Assembly (NCBI GenBank): GCA_019348555.1
Contig: JAHWJH010000010.1
Coordinates: 1 to 35,693, forward strand
From: Actinomycetota bacterium
Lineage (GTDB): Bacteria; Actinomycetota; Acidimicrobiia; Acidimicrobiales; CADCSY01
Direction: 5' to 3'
DNA length: 35,693 nucleotides
This document shows positions 1 to 8,870 of the stretch, piece after piece (position 1 is the stretch's first letter; every line of letters starts with the position of its first letter). The translations under genes were made by a program, and so were the position numbers. The notes under the pieces were generated by a model. That model searched no databases. It was not told where the DNA came from and saw only the letters and a program-made list of their open reading frames with translations.

Positions 1-1008
1 GCCCTTCTCCCGGTAGGCCTCGGGGATCGGTGCCCACACGAACATGGTCGCCCGCGGCCGCTCCACCGGCCAGCCGATGCGGGCGAGGCCGTCGCACAGG
101 GCGTCGCGCCGAGCCTCGTAGATCCCGCAGGCCACGCTCGGGTAGTCCGGGGCTTCGTTCATGGTCACCGTGGCGGCGATCTGGATGGGCTGGAAGGTGC
201 CGTAGTCGAGGTAGCTCTTGAGCTTGGCCAGGGCCGCCACCACCTCGGCGTTGCCTGCCATGAACGCCACCCGCCACCCGGCCATCGAGAACGACTTCGT
301 CATCGAGTAGAGCTCGACCGCCACCTCCCGCGCCCCCTCGGCCTGCAGGATGGAAGGTGGGCGGTAGCCGTCGAACCCCAGGTCGGCATAGGCGAAGTCG
401 TGCACGACCACCACCTCGTGCTCCCGGGCGAAGTCGACCACCCTCTGCATGAACTCGAGGTCGACACAGGTCGTCGTGGGGTTGTGGGGGAACGACAGCA
501 CGATCACCCGCGGCTTGGGCCAGGAGTACTCGTAGCGCTCCACCAGGACCTCGAAGAAGTCGGACTCGCCACGGCCGAGCGGCATCTCCCGGACATCGGC
601 GCCGGCGAAGAGCGGGGCGTAGATGTGGATCGGGTAGGACGGCGAAGGGACCAGGGCGGCGTCACCCGGCTGGAGCAGCGCCCACATGAGGTGGCTGAAG
701 CCTTCCTTGGCGCCGATGCAGTTGATGACCTCCCGCTCGGGGTCGAGGGTGACCCCGTACTCGCGCTGGTAGCGGGCGGCGAACGCCTCCCGCAGCTTGG
801 GCAGGCCGCGGCTGAGGGAGTAGCGGTGGTTGCGGGGATTGCGGGCCGCCTCGGCCAGCTTGTCGACGGCGATGGCGGGCGAGGGCAGGTCGGGGTTGCC
901 GAAGGCGAGGTCGATCACGTCCTCACCAGCGCGGCGGGCCTGCTTCTTGAGGCCGTCGATGACGCCCAGCGCGTACGGCGGCAGAGCGTTGATGCGGCGG
1001 AACTCCAC
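1..1008 (-). CDS. Aminotransferase of the AlaC / LL-diaminopimelate aminotransferase-like class (C-terminus beyond window)
   Basis: Fold-type I PLP-dependent aminotransferase, class I/II; 336 codons are present and the C-terminus lies outside the window. The N-terminus reads VEFRRINALPPYALGVID, as in the AlaC/DapL-like subfamily, followed by the glycine/proline turn DLAFGNPDLPSP. SFPHNPTTTCVD is the usual NPT substrate-binding motif. YSMTKSFSMAGWR contains the lysine expected to form the Schiff base with PLP. The GTG at 1008 is favoured because an in-frame TAG lies four codons upstream and a TAGCGT box lies six bases before it. It is read separately from the release-factor-like gene upstream. 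Substrate (alanine/glutamate, LL-diaminopimelate or another) cannot be settled from sequence alone, so no symbol is given. Confidence 0.88.
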   Translation of the reverse strand, partial: MEFRRINALPPYALGVIDGLKKQARRAGEDVIDLAFGNPDLPSPAIAVDKLAEAARNPRNHRYSLSRGLPKLREAFAARYQREYGVTLDPEREVINCIGAKEGFSHLMWALLQPGDAALVPSPSYPIHIYAPLFAGADVREMPLGRGESDFFEVLVERYEYSWPKPRVIVLSFPHNPTTTCVDLEFMQRVVDFAREHEVVVVHDFAYADLGFDGYRPPSILQAEGAREVAVELYSMTKSFSMAGWRVAFMAGNAEVVAALAKLKSYLDYGTFQPIQIAATVTMNEAPDYPSVACGIYEARRDALCDGLARIGWPVERPRATMFVWAPIPEAYREKG

Positions 1009-1014
1009 GCCGGA

Positions 1015-1020
1015 ACGCTA
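1015..1020 (-). promoter_or_regulatory. -10 box TAGCGT of the aminotransferase gene, leaderless candidate
   Basis: TAGCGT on the minus strand ends six bases before the GTG start at 1008, the distance expected if transcription starts on the start codon. No Shine-Dalgarno sequence precedes the gene and no clear -35 is visible. Confidence 0.45.
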
Positions 1021-1050
1021 CCGGCTTGGCCGTCGCCGGCCAGCGGGTGA

Positions 1051-2166
1051 TCAGTAGCGGACCAGGGCGCCGATGCGGCCGAGGACGTCGAGGTCGGCGT
1101 TGCCGATGCAGATCTCGACCTTGCACGACTGGGCCAGGGCGTCTTCGATCGCCTCTTCCACCACGTCGTCGACCTGCACCATGTCGCTCTGGCAGACCGG
1201 GCAGCTCCTCCCGCGCCGCCCGATCCACCGGCAGCTCTCGCAGCGCCATCCCGCCTCGGTGTAGCCCGACGACACCAGCAGGGTCTCCACCCGACGCTCG
1301 ACCAGGGCCAGGAGGGTGGGGTCGATACCTGCCACGCCGAGGCCTCCTCCCCCCACCGCTTCGCGCAGGCGACTCACCGCCTGCGCCTCCTTCTCCCGTT
1401 CCACCTCGCTCTCGACCTGGAGGGCGGTGAGGCGGATCTCCTCGTCGGAGGCGTGGAGCGGGATCGTGCAGCGAGCCACCAGCCGCTCCCGAAGGTAGGG
1501 GTGGAGCAGGGACTCGACCTCGGCGGCCAGGTCGTCGGCAGCGCCGAGGATGAGGCGTTCGAAGCTCTGGTCCTGGAACACGCCGAAGGCCACGTCGGCG
1601 GCGTGGCGCAGGTGGGCGCGAGCGCGGGCCGCGGCATGGTCACGAGCCTGGTCCTTGGTGTAGCTGTGGTCGTCGTCGTCGCCCCGGGGCAGCTGGTCGA
1701 ACACCGCCGTCGACTCGACCAGCTCTCCGAGCTCGAAGACGAACATGCGGGCCCGCTGGCGATCGACGAGAAGCACGCCGAAGCGCTCGAACTGGTCGAT
1801 CACCTGCTCGAGCTGGCCCACGCTCGGTGTGTGGTTCACGACCAGCTGGCTGCGCACCGGCACGGGAAGCTCGATCACCTGCCACAGGTCGTGTGCCGAG
1901 CAGGAGAACATCGCCAGCCCCCGGGTGCGGGAGCGATCGAAGCCGCCTTTGACGTGGTCCTCGATGCGGCGGACGTCGGCGACCACCGAGGGGTCGCCGT
2001 TGAGCCGGCCCCGAGTCGCCCGGATCAGGCGTTCGAGCTCGCGCACGACGTCGTGGTGGCGGACCTGGCGGGCGCCGTCGACATCGAGGTAGCACGATGT
2101 CACCGGCGCCACTTCGCCGCGGAAACCGGCCAGCTCTCTGACCTGCTGCTCGGTGATGGCGACCAT
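1051..2166 (-). CDS. Archaeo-eukaryotic release-factor-like protein (baeRF/VLRF1 type) with zinc ribbon
   Basis: 371 residues. The general plan is that of bacterial eRF1/Pelota-like proteins: an N-terminal alpha/beta domain (about 1-110), a central domain ending in FERFGVLLVDRQRARMF (about 128-143), an acidic loop with GDDDDHSYTK, a helical stretch, and a C-terminal L7Ae-like region. In the last region a ribbon of two CxxC pairs (CESC near 309-312, CPVC near 322-325) precedes VEEAIEDALAQSCKVEICIG. No GGQ tripeptide is present, so peptide release is not implied; related bacterial proteins are thought to act on ribosomes or stalled chains. The ATG at 2166 has AGGAGG five bases upstream. It lies 109 bases after the glycosyltransferase gene. 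Family assignment is by architecture and remembered motifs, so moderate certainty. Confidence 0.62.
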   Translation of the reverse strand: MVAITEQQVRELAGFRGEVAPVTSCYLDVDGARQVRHHDVVRELERLIRATRGRLNGDPSVVADVRRIEDHVKGGFDRSRTRGLAMFSCSAHDLWQVIELPVPVRSQLVVNHTPSVGQLEQVIDQFERFGVLLVDRQRARMFVFELGELVESTAVFDQLPRGDDDDHSYTKDQARDHAAARARAHLRHAADVAFGVFQDQSFERLILGAADDLAAEVESLLHPYLRERLVARCTIPLHASDEEIRLTALQVESEVEREKEAQAVSRLREAVGGGGLGVAGIDPTLLALVERRVETLLVSSGYTEAGWRCESCRWIGRRGRSCPVCQSDMVQVDDVVEEAIEDALAQSCKVEICIGNADLDVLGRIGALVRY

Positions 2167-2275
2167 GGCACCTCCTGGATCGACGTCGACGGCGGAGGGC
2201 TGCGGTCGGATGTCGCCACTCCGGAGCTCCGATCGTAGGCGCGTCCCCCGCTCGGGCTGAAGAGCTCCGGCAGCA

Positions 2276-3394
2276 TCAGACGCCGGCCAGGGTGGCGTGG
2301 AGTCGGGAGGCCAGAGCGTCGTAGCCGAAGTCGGCGACGGCACGTTCCCGTCCCCGACGACCCATCCGCTGACCGAGCTCGACGTCGTCGAGCAGGAGGC
2401 CCAGGGCGGCGGCCACCGCCGACGGGTCGCCGGGCCGGTCCACGACGAGGCCGGTCTCGGCGTGGACGACGGCCTCGGCGGTGCCGCCGCTACGTCCGGC
2501 CACCACCGGCACACCGGCTGCGGCAGCCTCGAGGAACACGATGCCGAAACCCTCCTGTTCGAGGCCGAGCCAGCGGTTGCGACAGGGCACGGCGAACACG
2601 TCGGCGGCACCCACCAGCAGCGGCAGGGAGGCATGGTCGACGGCACCCAGCAGCCGCACCGGTGCCCGCTGGCGAGCCACGGACCGGGCCAGCGCGGGAG
2701 CCTGGCGGCCGGTGCCGGCGATGGCCACGACGAGGTCGGCTCGGGTACGGGCCAGCTCGGCGGCGGCATCGACGAGGACGTCGAAGCCCTTGCGGGGCAC
2801 CAGCCGGCTGACCCCGACGACGAGGCGAGCGTCGGCGGGCACGCCGAAGCCGGCGCGCGCCGACGCTCGCTGGTCGGCGTCGAGCGGCGCGAAGCGGGCC
2901 ACGTCGACCCCCGGGGGCACCACGGTGACGCCGAGACCAGGACCCGCCACACGCGCCACCTCCTCGGCGACATAGACCCCGCTGGCGACGACATGGGAGG
3001 CCCCGGCGAACACCCGCCGAAGGAGGGCACTCGAGCCGGGCAGTCGTGCCGGCACGGTCACCTCGGCACCGTGCACGGCGACGGCGTAGGGCCGGTCGAG
3101 GTGGGACCCCACAAGACCCAGCGGAAGGGCGGGATCGAGCACGACGAGCGTGGCTCCTACCTCCGAGGCCAAGGCGTTCACCCGTCGAGCCAGCCCAGGG
3201 GTCGGCACCAGAACCGGCCGGGGCACCCGTTCGATGCGGAAGGCCTGACTGCGGTCGAACTGGCGGTCACCCTCGTGAGCGGTGGTGAGCACCGTCGCCT
3301 CGCCCGGCGGGAGACGGCGCCACAGCTCCCACAGGTACGACTGGATGCCCCCGACCTTGGGCGGGAAGTCGTTGGTGACCAGGAGGTGGGCCAC
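2276..3394 (-). CDS. pimB: GT4 family glycosyltransferase, PimB'-like mannosyltransferase
   Basis: 372 residues, a GT-B fold glycosyltransferase of family GT4. The N-terminus LLVTNDFPPKVGGIQSYL, the nucleotide-sugar region VVGVSRLVPRKGFDVL and the EX7E motif in EQEGFGIVFLE all match the actinobacterial PimB' family. Those enzymes add the second mannose from GDP-mannose to phosphatidylinositol monomannoside on the cytoplasmic face of the membrane. The insert CRNRWLGLEQEG before EX7E is also typical. The GTG at 3394 is used because family homology begins there; further in-frame upstream codons are proline/arginine-rich shadow of sepH. It starts 31 bases after sepH and is probably co-transcribed with it. 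The exact acceptor is inferred; another GDP-mannose or UDP-sugar transferase is possible. Confidence 0.8.
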   Translation of the reverse strand: MAHLLVTNDFPPKVGGIQSYLWELWRRLPPGEATVLTTAHEGDRQFDRSQAFRIERVPRPVLVPTPGLARRVNALASEVGATLVVLDPALPLGLVGSHLDRPYAVAVHGAEVTVPARLPGSSALLRRVFAGASHVVASGVYVAEEVARVAGPGLGVTVVPPGVDVARFAPLDADQRASARAGFGVPADARLVVGVSRLVPRKGFDVLVDAAAELARTRADLVVAIAGTGRQAPALARSVARQRAPVRLLGAVDHASLPLLVGAADVFAVPCRNRWLGLEQEGFGIVFLEAAAAGVPVVAGRSGGTAEAVVHAETGLVVDRPGDPSAVAAALGLLLDDVELGQRMGRRGRERAVADFGYDALASRLHATLAGV

Positions 3395-3425
3395 GGTCAG
3401 GCCCGAGGATCCGGGGGCGCCGCCG

Positions 3426-5486
3426 TCAGCCCTTGCGCAGCCGTCGGCGCCGGCGCTTCGGCTCGGCCTCGCCGCTGTCGACCGGCGGCGGGTACAGCGC
3501 GGCCAAGGTCTCCATCCCGGTGGGGGGAGCTGCGGGGGGCGGCATGGCCCTCGCACCCGAGGCACGGCTGAGGTCGGGACGGAAACGGGGGGCCGGGCCG
3601 GTGCGCTGGGCCTCGCGCCCCGCCTCCCCGTGATCGCCGGGGGGCTCCTCGGCCGCCACCGAAGGAGCCCGCAGGGGATCCTCCTGCCGGGACCGGCCGC
3701 CTCCGCCGCCACCCGGTGGAGCGGGCTCCCCAGGAAAGCCGAACGGCTCCCCGAGCGGCTCGCTGATCGCCTCTCGCACCTGCTCGGGTACGGCAACCGG
3801 TGCCGGTGGGGGCAGTGGGCCGTGGACGCTCGCCTGCCGGTCGACATCGGGCTGGCGGCGACGCCCGGAGGGGCGCCCGAAGATCCGGTCGTCCCTCGTC
3901 GACGACCGTCCCTCGGCCGGCGGTTCCGGGGCTCGGGGACCGACATCCGTCGGGGCGGCGTCGACGGGCTGCGGATCGACGCTCGCCGGCGCCGGCTCCT
4001 CCTGGAGGTCATCGTTGTCGTCGTCGCTCGCCATTGCCGGCCCGCCCAGAGCGAAGACTCGAGCCGGAGGCTCCAACGCAGCCTCGGCAACGACCGCGTC
4101 AGGCGTCGGTGGTTCCGTCGGCACCGCGGTTTCCGAGGGGAGCTCACCGCCTTCGAGCGGGGGTTGGCCGGCCGGTGGCGCCTTGTCCTCGGGCGGCACC
4201 TTCTTGGCCGACGACGCTCGGGGGGCGCGCGCCGCCTTCGCCGCGGGGGCCGCCTTGTTCGCCGGGGCGGTCCGCAGCGACCGGACGCCGGCGCCGAAGC
4301 GGGTGCCGGTGGGCTCCGAGGGCGCCGGTGCCTTGGCGGCCGCACCGGTGCGCTGGGCGGGAGCGGCGTGCCGGGTGGGCTGGCCTCCCCCCGGGGCTGC
4401 CTTCTTTGCCGCGGCGGCCTTGACCGGGGGCGCCTTCTTGGCCGGCAGGGCTCCCGCCCTGCTCGCCATGGTGGCGGGAGCCGCCGCTTTTGCCGGCAGG
4501 GCTCGGGCCGCGAACGCCTTCTTGGCGGGCGCCCCCTTCTTGGCGGGTGCCGCCTTCTTGGCGGGCGCCCCCTTCTTGGCCGAGGCGACCTTCTTCGCCG
4601 GAGCGACCTTCTTCGCCGGAGCGGCCTTCCTGGCCGGAGCGGCCTTCTTGGTCGCCACGCTCTGGGTCGGCCGCTTGGCGATCGTGGACGACGACGTCGT
4701 GGTCGGCGCCGAGCGCTTCCCTGCCGACGGAGCCCCCTGAGCCGACGAGCTCGACGCCGCTGCCGCGGGACGGCGGCGTCGTCGGGTCGGCGGCGTCGGG
4801 TTCACCGGCTGCGCCACCGGTGCTCCGCTGTCGACCGAGGGCAACGCCCGGCTCTTGCCTACGTGGGCCAGCTGGGAGGCCAGCCGGTCACGGGCGACGA
4901 GGCGTCCGGTGGTGAGGTCGACGGCCCATTCGGCCCGCTGCGGGCGCCCGCGTGACGTGTAGGCGAAGCGCACCGCCCAGAGCCCGTCGACGAGCTGGAA
5001 CGCGCTCCAGTACCCGTCGATCTCGTCGTCGGGAAGTCGGAGACCACGCTCGAGGAGGTTGCGCCGGACGGACTCCCCGAGCGGGAGCGACGACGGGCCG
5101 AGCCGGGGCTTGTCGAAGACCAGCTCCCGGGCACGGGCGACGATCTGTGCCTGCTCGGCGCGTACCGGAGCGGCGAAGCGGTCGACCCAGGCGGCATCGG
5201 TGCCCGCCTCCCTCGCCACCTCTTCGACCGATCGGCCGCCGCGAAGGCGGTCCTGGAGCTCGCGGGGCGTCAGGGCGCTTCCTTGGCGGGCAGCCGCACG
5301 GCCCGCCCGCTTCTCTCCCGCCGGAGGGGAGGTGGCGCCCGCACGGATCCGGCCGGCATCGGTCACGAGCTGCAACACGTGCTCGTCGAGCGGCACCACG
5401 TGGGAACCTGCCGAGGTGCCCTTGCGGTCGGTCAGGATGAGCCCGTCCAGCTCAGGAGTGAACCCGACGAAGTAAAGCTTCTGCAC
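3426..5486 (-). CDS. sepH: SepH-like cell-division regulator with long Lys/Ala/Pro repeat tail
   Basis: 686 residues. The first about 190 residues are the SepH (DUF3071) domain: QKLYFVGFTPELDGLILTD, then DEHVLQLV, then a helix-turn-helix in PRELQDRLRGGRSVEEVA. In Streptomyces SepH binds FtsZ and promotes its assembly at septa. After about residue 270 comes a run of APAKK/AAPAKK-type repeats (to about 370), then a proline/glutamate-rich linker, and a basic end KRRRRRLRKG. Known SepH proteins are about 300-350 residues, so this one is roughly twice the usual length. The GTG at 5486 is chosen because homology starts at once; GGGGGA lies three bases before it. The tail could bind DNA or reflect disorder; function not shown. 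Confidence 0.82.
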   Translation of the reverse strand: MQKLYFVGFTPELDGLILTDRKGTSAGSHVVPLDEHVLQLVTDAGRIRAGATSPPAGEKRAGRAAARQGSALTPRELQDRLRGGRSVEEVAREAGTDAAWVDRFAAPVRAEQAQIVARARELVFDKPRLGPSSLPLGESVRRNLLERGLRLPDDEIDGYWSAFQLVDGLWAVRFAYTSRGRPQRAEWAVDLTTGRLVARDRLASQLAHVGKSRALPSVDSGAPVAQPVNPTPPTRRRRRPAAAASSSSAQGAPSAGKRSAPTTTSSSTIAKRPTQSVATKKAAPARKAAPAKKVAPAKKVASAKKGAPAKKAAPAKKGAPAKKAFAARALPAKAAAPATMASRAGALPAKKAPPVKAAAAKKAAPGGGQPTRHAAPAQRTGAAAKAPAPSEPTGTRFGAGVRSLRTAPANKAAPAAKAARAPRASSAKKVPPEDKAPPAGQPPLEGGELPSETAVPTEPPTPDAVVAEAALEPPARVFALGGPAMASDDDNDDLQEEPAPASVDPQPVDAAPTDVGPRAPEPPAEGRSSTRDDRIFGRPSGRRRQPDVDRQASVHGPLPPPAPVAVPEQVREAISEPLGEPFGFPGEPAPPGGGGGGRSRQEDPLRAPSVAAEEPPGDHGEAGREAQRTGPAPRFRPDLSRASGARAMPPPAAPPTGMETLAALYPPPVDSGEAEPKRRRRRLRKG

Positions 5487-5579
5487 ATGTCCCCCGGATG
5501 TGCCCGGCCCGCGGGTCGAGCCGGCCTTTCGGGCGACGGTAGCACCGGCCGTCAACCGCGTCGCGGACCCACGACGCTC

Positions 5580-6905
5580 CTAGTGGTCGATCGGTCGCTT
5601 CATGGCCCCCAACAGCTGGCGCGCGCCGACCACGTTGACTCCCAGCGCCCGTGCTCCGTCCCGCACACGGCGGTCGTCGGAGGCGACCACCACCGGCACG
5701 CTCGCCAGCTCCTCGGCCCGGGCCAGGACCACATCGTCGGCCTCGACGCCTGCGGGTGAGAAACGCATCTGCACCCGGCTGCGCCGAGCCAGGTCTGCGG
5801 GCGCGCTCTCGCGGTCGTCGACACCGTCGAAGACCAGCTCGAAGCGGGCACCGATCCGGGTGGCGGACTCGAGTGCGGCATCGAGCAACCACCTCCGTTG
5901 CTCGGACAGCCCGAACTCGGGTCTGGCCAGCTTGGTCACGTTGTAGCCGTCGACGAGGACCAGCACGTCCTGGACACGCAGCAGGTGCTCGGCGGCGGCG
6001 ACGCTGTCGTCGAGGACCGCCGGGGGCAGCGACAGCGGCTGACGCCGGGATGCCGGTGCACGCCGTCCCGACGGTGACTCATGGAGCGCAGGGCCGTCGA
6101 GGGCATCATCGGCCACCGGCGGCGTAGGCCGCAGCGTCGCCCCCAGGTCGGCCAGAGCGGCCGCCAGGGTGTCGGCGGCGGCCACGGCCACGGCGTGGGC
6201 GGCCGCCACCACGTCATGGCGGAGAACCGGCGCGCCGCTCGTCACCATGGTGGCAGCGTCGGGTTCGGAGCTGACGGCCTCCGATGCGATGGACGGCTCG
6301 AGGTCCCGCTGTTGCGCGTCGAGCGCCACCTCGAGGTCTGCGACCACCGCCCGCAAGGCGTCGATCTCCGCCCGTGCCTCCTCCATCCCCCGCCGCAACC
6401 GGCCGGCCTCGGTCTCGACCAGGTGGCGCGCTCGACGCTCGACGGCCAGCTGCCCCTTGGCGTCGGCCACCTCGAGGCGGAGTCGGACGACGAGCTCCTC
6501 GGCGCGGCGGCGGGCGTCGTCGACGGCCGCCAGGCGCTTGAGGGCACTCGACTCCGCTCGACGCTCCGTGTCCGCCTCCTGCTCGGCTCGGGAAACCTCG
6601 GTGAGCTGGCTGAGCTCGGCCTCCCACCCCTCGGGGCGATCGAGGAACAGCCACGACGCCCGGCCGACGAGCTCCTCCGACGTGGCGTCGCGCACGAGGC
6701 GGCGGAACTCGGCATCGTCGTCGAGCACCCGACGAGCGGCACCGATGGCCCGGTCGGGCAGGCGCGTGAAGCGCAGGAACGGACGCAGCCCTCGGGGCAC
6801 GGGCACCGCCGGGTCGGCGGCTGCGCCGAGCCGAGCCACGACGACCGCCGCCTCCACCGCTGGACGCACGAGCCCGTCGGAGCCCGGGCCCTCAGCCACC
6901 TCCAC
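5580..6905 (-). CDS. NYN (YacP-like) domain RNA-associated protein with central coiled coil
   Basis: 441 residues. An N-terminal alpha-helical domain (about 1-110; RFLRFTRLPDRAIGAARRVL) is followed by a heptad-rich coiled coil (about 115-210) that is very rich in Arg/Glu/Ala. A low-complexity linker leads to a C-terminal NYN/YacP domain from about residue 315: VLVLVDGYNVTKLA, FDGVDD, GVEADDVVLARAEEL and VVVASDDRRVRDGA, which supply the usual acidic residues of the PIN-like nuclease fold. Actinobacterial proteins of this shape are annotated as RNA-binding and lie next to mutM/rnc, as here. The GTG at 6905 follows the mutM stop by six bases, so translation is probably coupled. Catalytic activity is inferred only from the fold. 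Confidence 0.8.
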   Translation of the reverse strand: MEVAEGPGSDGLVRPAVEAAVVVARLGAAADPAVPVPRGLRPFLRFTRLPDRAIGAARRVLDDDAEFRRLVRDATSEELVGRASWLFLDRPEGWEAELSQLTEVSRAEQEADTERRAESSALKRLAAVDDARRRAEELVVRLRLEVADAKGQLAVERRARHLVETEAGRLRRGMEEARAEIDALRAVVADLEVALDAQQRDLEPSIASEAVSSEPDAATMVTSGAPVLRHDVVAAAHAVAVAAADTLAAALADLGATLRPTPPVADDALDGPALHESPSGRRAPASRRQPLSLPPAVLDDSVAAAEHLLRVQDVLVLVDGYNVTKLARPEFGLSEQRRWLLDAALESATRIGARFELVFDGVDDRESAPADLARRSRVQMRFSPAGVEADDVVLARAEELASVPVVVASDDRRVRDGARALGVNVVGARQLLGAMKRPIDH

Positions 6906-6911
6906 GGCGGT

Positions 6912-7745
6912 TCAGACCTGGCAGCCCGCGCAGAAGAACGTCGATCGCTGCCCCCACTTCACCCGGACGATGGGCTGGCGGCAACGGCGGCAGGCCTCGC
7001 CCTCGCGGGCGTAGACCTTGTGCTCGGCCTGGTAGCCGCCAATGACACCGTAGAGGTCGCGGTACTGCTGGTCGGAGAGCGACGAGCCCCGGAGCTTGAC
7101 GGCGTCGTGCAGGGTCTCGAGCAGTGAGCGGTACAGGCGGCGCACCTCCTGGGTGCTCAACGACTCAGAGCTGCGGTCGTGGCGCAGCCCCGCCGCCCAG
7201 AGGATCTCGTCGCTGTAGATGTTGCCGATGCCTGCCACGAAGCGCTGGTCCATCAGCAACGTCTTGAGCTTGACCTTGCGGGCACGGAGCCGGGCGCCGA
7301 AGGCATCCCAGCTCATCACGTCCTCCAGGGGATCGAAGCCCAGCCCGCTCACCTCGGGGACGTCGACCTCCAGCGCCTCGGCCGCCACCACGAACATCTC
7401 GCCGAAGGTGCGCGGATCGACGAAGCGCAGCTGGCCGCCCTGCGTGAACGTGAACACCACGTGGGTGTGAGCGGCCATCGGATCCTTGACCCCTGCCTTG
7501 AGCAACTGCCCGCTCATGCCCAGATGGATGACCAGGACCTCGTCACCGAGCGACAACAGGAGGTACTTCCCGCGACGAGCCACTCCCTCGACCTTGCGCC
7601 CCTCGACCTTGCCGATGAAGTGCTTCTTGTTGGGATGGCGGCGGATGGCACGCATGCCCGACACCTCCACCGACTTCATCCGCCGACCGACGACCTCCTT
7701 GTCGAGGTCACGCCGCAGCGTCTCCACCTCCGGCAGCTCGGGCAT
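6912..7745 (-). CDS. mutM: Formamidopyrimidine-DNA glycosylase (Fpg)
   Basis: 277 residues, a full-length Fpg/MutM. It starts PELPEVE, so Pro2 (Schiff-base nucleophile) and Glu3 are in place after Met removal. RRGKYLL supplies the beta-hairpin lysine, GIGNIYSDEILW is the helix-two-turn-helix, and the C-terminus has a zinc finger with CRRC and CAGC. It excises 8-oxoguanine and formamidopyrimidines and nicks the abasic site. The start overlaps the stop of rnc by one base (TGATG), so translation is coupled. The gene order rnc-mutM is conserved in actinobacteria. Confidence 0.95.
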   Translation of the reverse strand: MPELPEVETLRRDLDKEVVGRRMKSVEVSGMRAIRRHPNKKHFIGKVEGRKVEGVARRGKYLLLSLGDEVLVIHLGMSGQLLKAGVKDPMAAHTHVVFTFTQGGQLRFVDPRTFGEMFVVAAEALEVDVPEVSGLGFDPLEDVMSWDAFGARLRARKVKLKTLLMDQRFVAGIGNIYSDEILWAAGLRHDRSSESLSTQEVRRLYRSLLETLHDAVKLRGSSLSDQQYRDLYGVIGGYQAEHKVYAREGEACRRCRQPIVRVKWGQRSTFFCAGCQV

Positions 7746-8464
7746 CAGCCCTCGAGCTCGCTCGGCGGGGACGGCTCTGCGGCCTCGAGCACCTTCCACA
7801 CCATGCGGGCGGCCGCCTGCTCCGCCTGCTTCTTCGAGCGACCGTGGCCGGTACCCCGGGCGGTGTCGCCCACCCACACCGTGGCCGAGAAGTGCTTGGC
7901 GTGGTCGGGACCGTGGTCGGCCACCTCATAGCGGGGAAGGGTCTCGAAACGACGAGCCGACAGCTCCTGCAGACGGGTCTTGTAGTCGTGCCCGCCCGGA
8001 CCCGAGGCCGCCTCGACGATGCGCCCCGCCACCAGTCGCATCACCAGGCCGGCGGCGGCGCTCCAGCCACCGTCGAGGTAGACGGCGCCGATCACCGCCT
8101 CGGTGGCGTCGGCCAGGATCGAAGGCTTCTCCCGCCCGTTCGAGGCGTCCTCGCCCTTGCCCAGCAGCAGTGCCGTGCCGATGCCCAGCTCGACGGCCAC
8201 CTCGGCCAGCGCTGCTGCGCTCACCACCGTGGCCCGCACCTTGGCCAGCTCCCCCTCGGGCAGCCCGGGGTAGCTCCGGTAGATGTGGTCGGTGACCACC
8301 AGGCCCAGCACGGCGTCGCCGAGGAACTCCAGGCGTTCGTTGGAGTCGTGCCCGGGCCACTCGGCGCACCAGGACCGGTGGGTGAGGGCCTTGGCGAGGA
8401 GGGTTTCGTCGGAGAAGCGGTAGCCGAGGCGCAGGACCAGCGCCTCGGTCCGGGCCGCGGTCAC
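7745..8464 (-). CDS. rnc: Ribonuclease III
   Basis: 239 residues from the chosen start. The RNase III signature ERLEFLGDAVLG is followed by the second acidic site in DATEAVIGAVYLDGG, giving the metal-binding carboxylates of the endonuclease. A C-terminal dsRNA-binding domain begins at YKTRLQELSARRF and ends GRSKKQAEQAAARMVW. It cleaves double-stranded precursor rRNA and other RNAs. An earlier GTG at 8509 would add 15 residues but would overlap acpP by 38 bases; the GTG at 8464, eight bases past the acpP stop, gives a typical N-terminus before LGYRFSDE. Neither start has a strong ribosome site. It is in the rpmF-plsX-acpP-rnc-mutM run. Confidence 0.93.
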   Translation of the reverse strand: MTAARTEALVLRLGYRFSDETLLAKALTHRSWCAEWPGHDSNERLEFLGDAVLGLVVTDHIYRSYPGLPEGELAKVRATVVSAAALAEVAVELGIGTALLLGKGEDASNGREKPSILADATEAVIGAVYLDGGWSAAAGLVMRLVAGRIVEAASGPGGHDYKTRLQELSARRFETLPRYEVADHGPDHAKHFSATVWVGDTARGTGHGRSKKQAEQAAARMVWKVLEAAEPSPPSELEG

Positions 8465-8471
8465 CGGGACG

Positions 8472-8729
8472 TCAGCCGAGACGGGCGCAGACGTAGTCGA
8501 CGGCGTCACGCACGGTCTTCAGGTCCTCGAGGTCCTCGTCCTCGATCCGGAAGCCGACGGTGCGCTCGCCCACCTCCTCCTCGATGGCCTCGACCAGCTC
8601 GATGAGGGCCAGCGAGTCGGCTTCCAGATCGTCGCTGAACGAGTCGGCCTCGGCGATGCCGGAGGCGTCGATCTCCAAGATGTCGGCCAGGCGGTCACGG
8701 ATGAGCTCGAAGACCGCCTTCCGGTCCAT
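8472..8729 (-). CDS. acpP: Acyl carrier protein
   Basis: 85 residues, acidic. FSDDLEADSLALIELVEAIE carries the serine (in the DSL motif) that receives 4'-phosphopantetheine. The flanking helices RKAVFELIRDRLADILEID and LKTVRDAVDYV match acyl carrier proteins. The ATG at 8729 is preceded by GGAG nine bases upstream; a longer in-frame reading to 8822 lacks ACP homology and is rejected. It lies between plsX and rnc, so it probably supplies acyl chains for fatty-acid or phospholipid synthesis; no fabD/fabH sits beside it, unlike the arrangement in many bacteria. Some ACPs serve specialised acyl pathways, so its exact partner enzymes are not certain. Confidence 0.92.
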   Translation of the reverse strand: MDRKAVFELIRDRLADILEIDASGIAEADSFSDDLEADSLALIELVEAIEEEVGERTVGFRIEDEDLEDLKTVRDAVDYVCARLG

Positions 8730-8870
8730 CGGGCTGTGCTCCACATGGGTCTCAGCAGGCACCGCTACTCCATCTGCGTTCAGGGGATCAGGAGACGAAA
8801 TTCGCGCCGAGATTGCCGGCACGGAGACGGCAGTCTACACCTCTTCCATTTGTCCGCTTGTGAAGCCAGC

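Noticed and set aside
2297-3571. Plus-strand open frame of 424 codons opposite pimB and sepH
   Set aside because: Antisense shadow; its His/Gly/Asp-rich product has no recognised motif, and it spans two real genes.
8464-8509. GTG 8509 as the start of rnc
   Set aside because: It needs a 38-base overlap with acpP and adds a Ser/Thr-rich stretch not part of RNase III; not excluded, but less likely than 8464.
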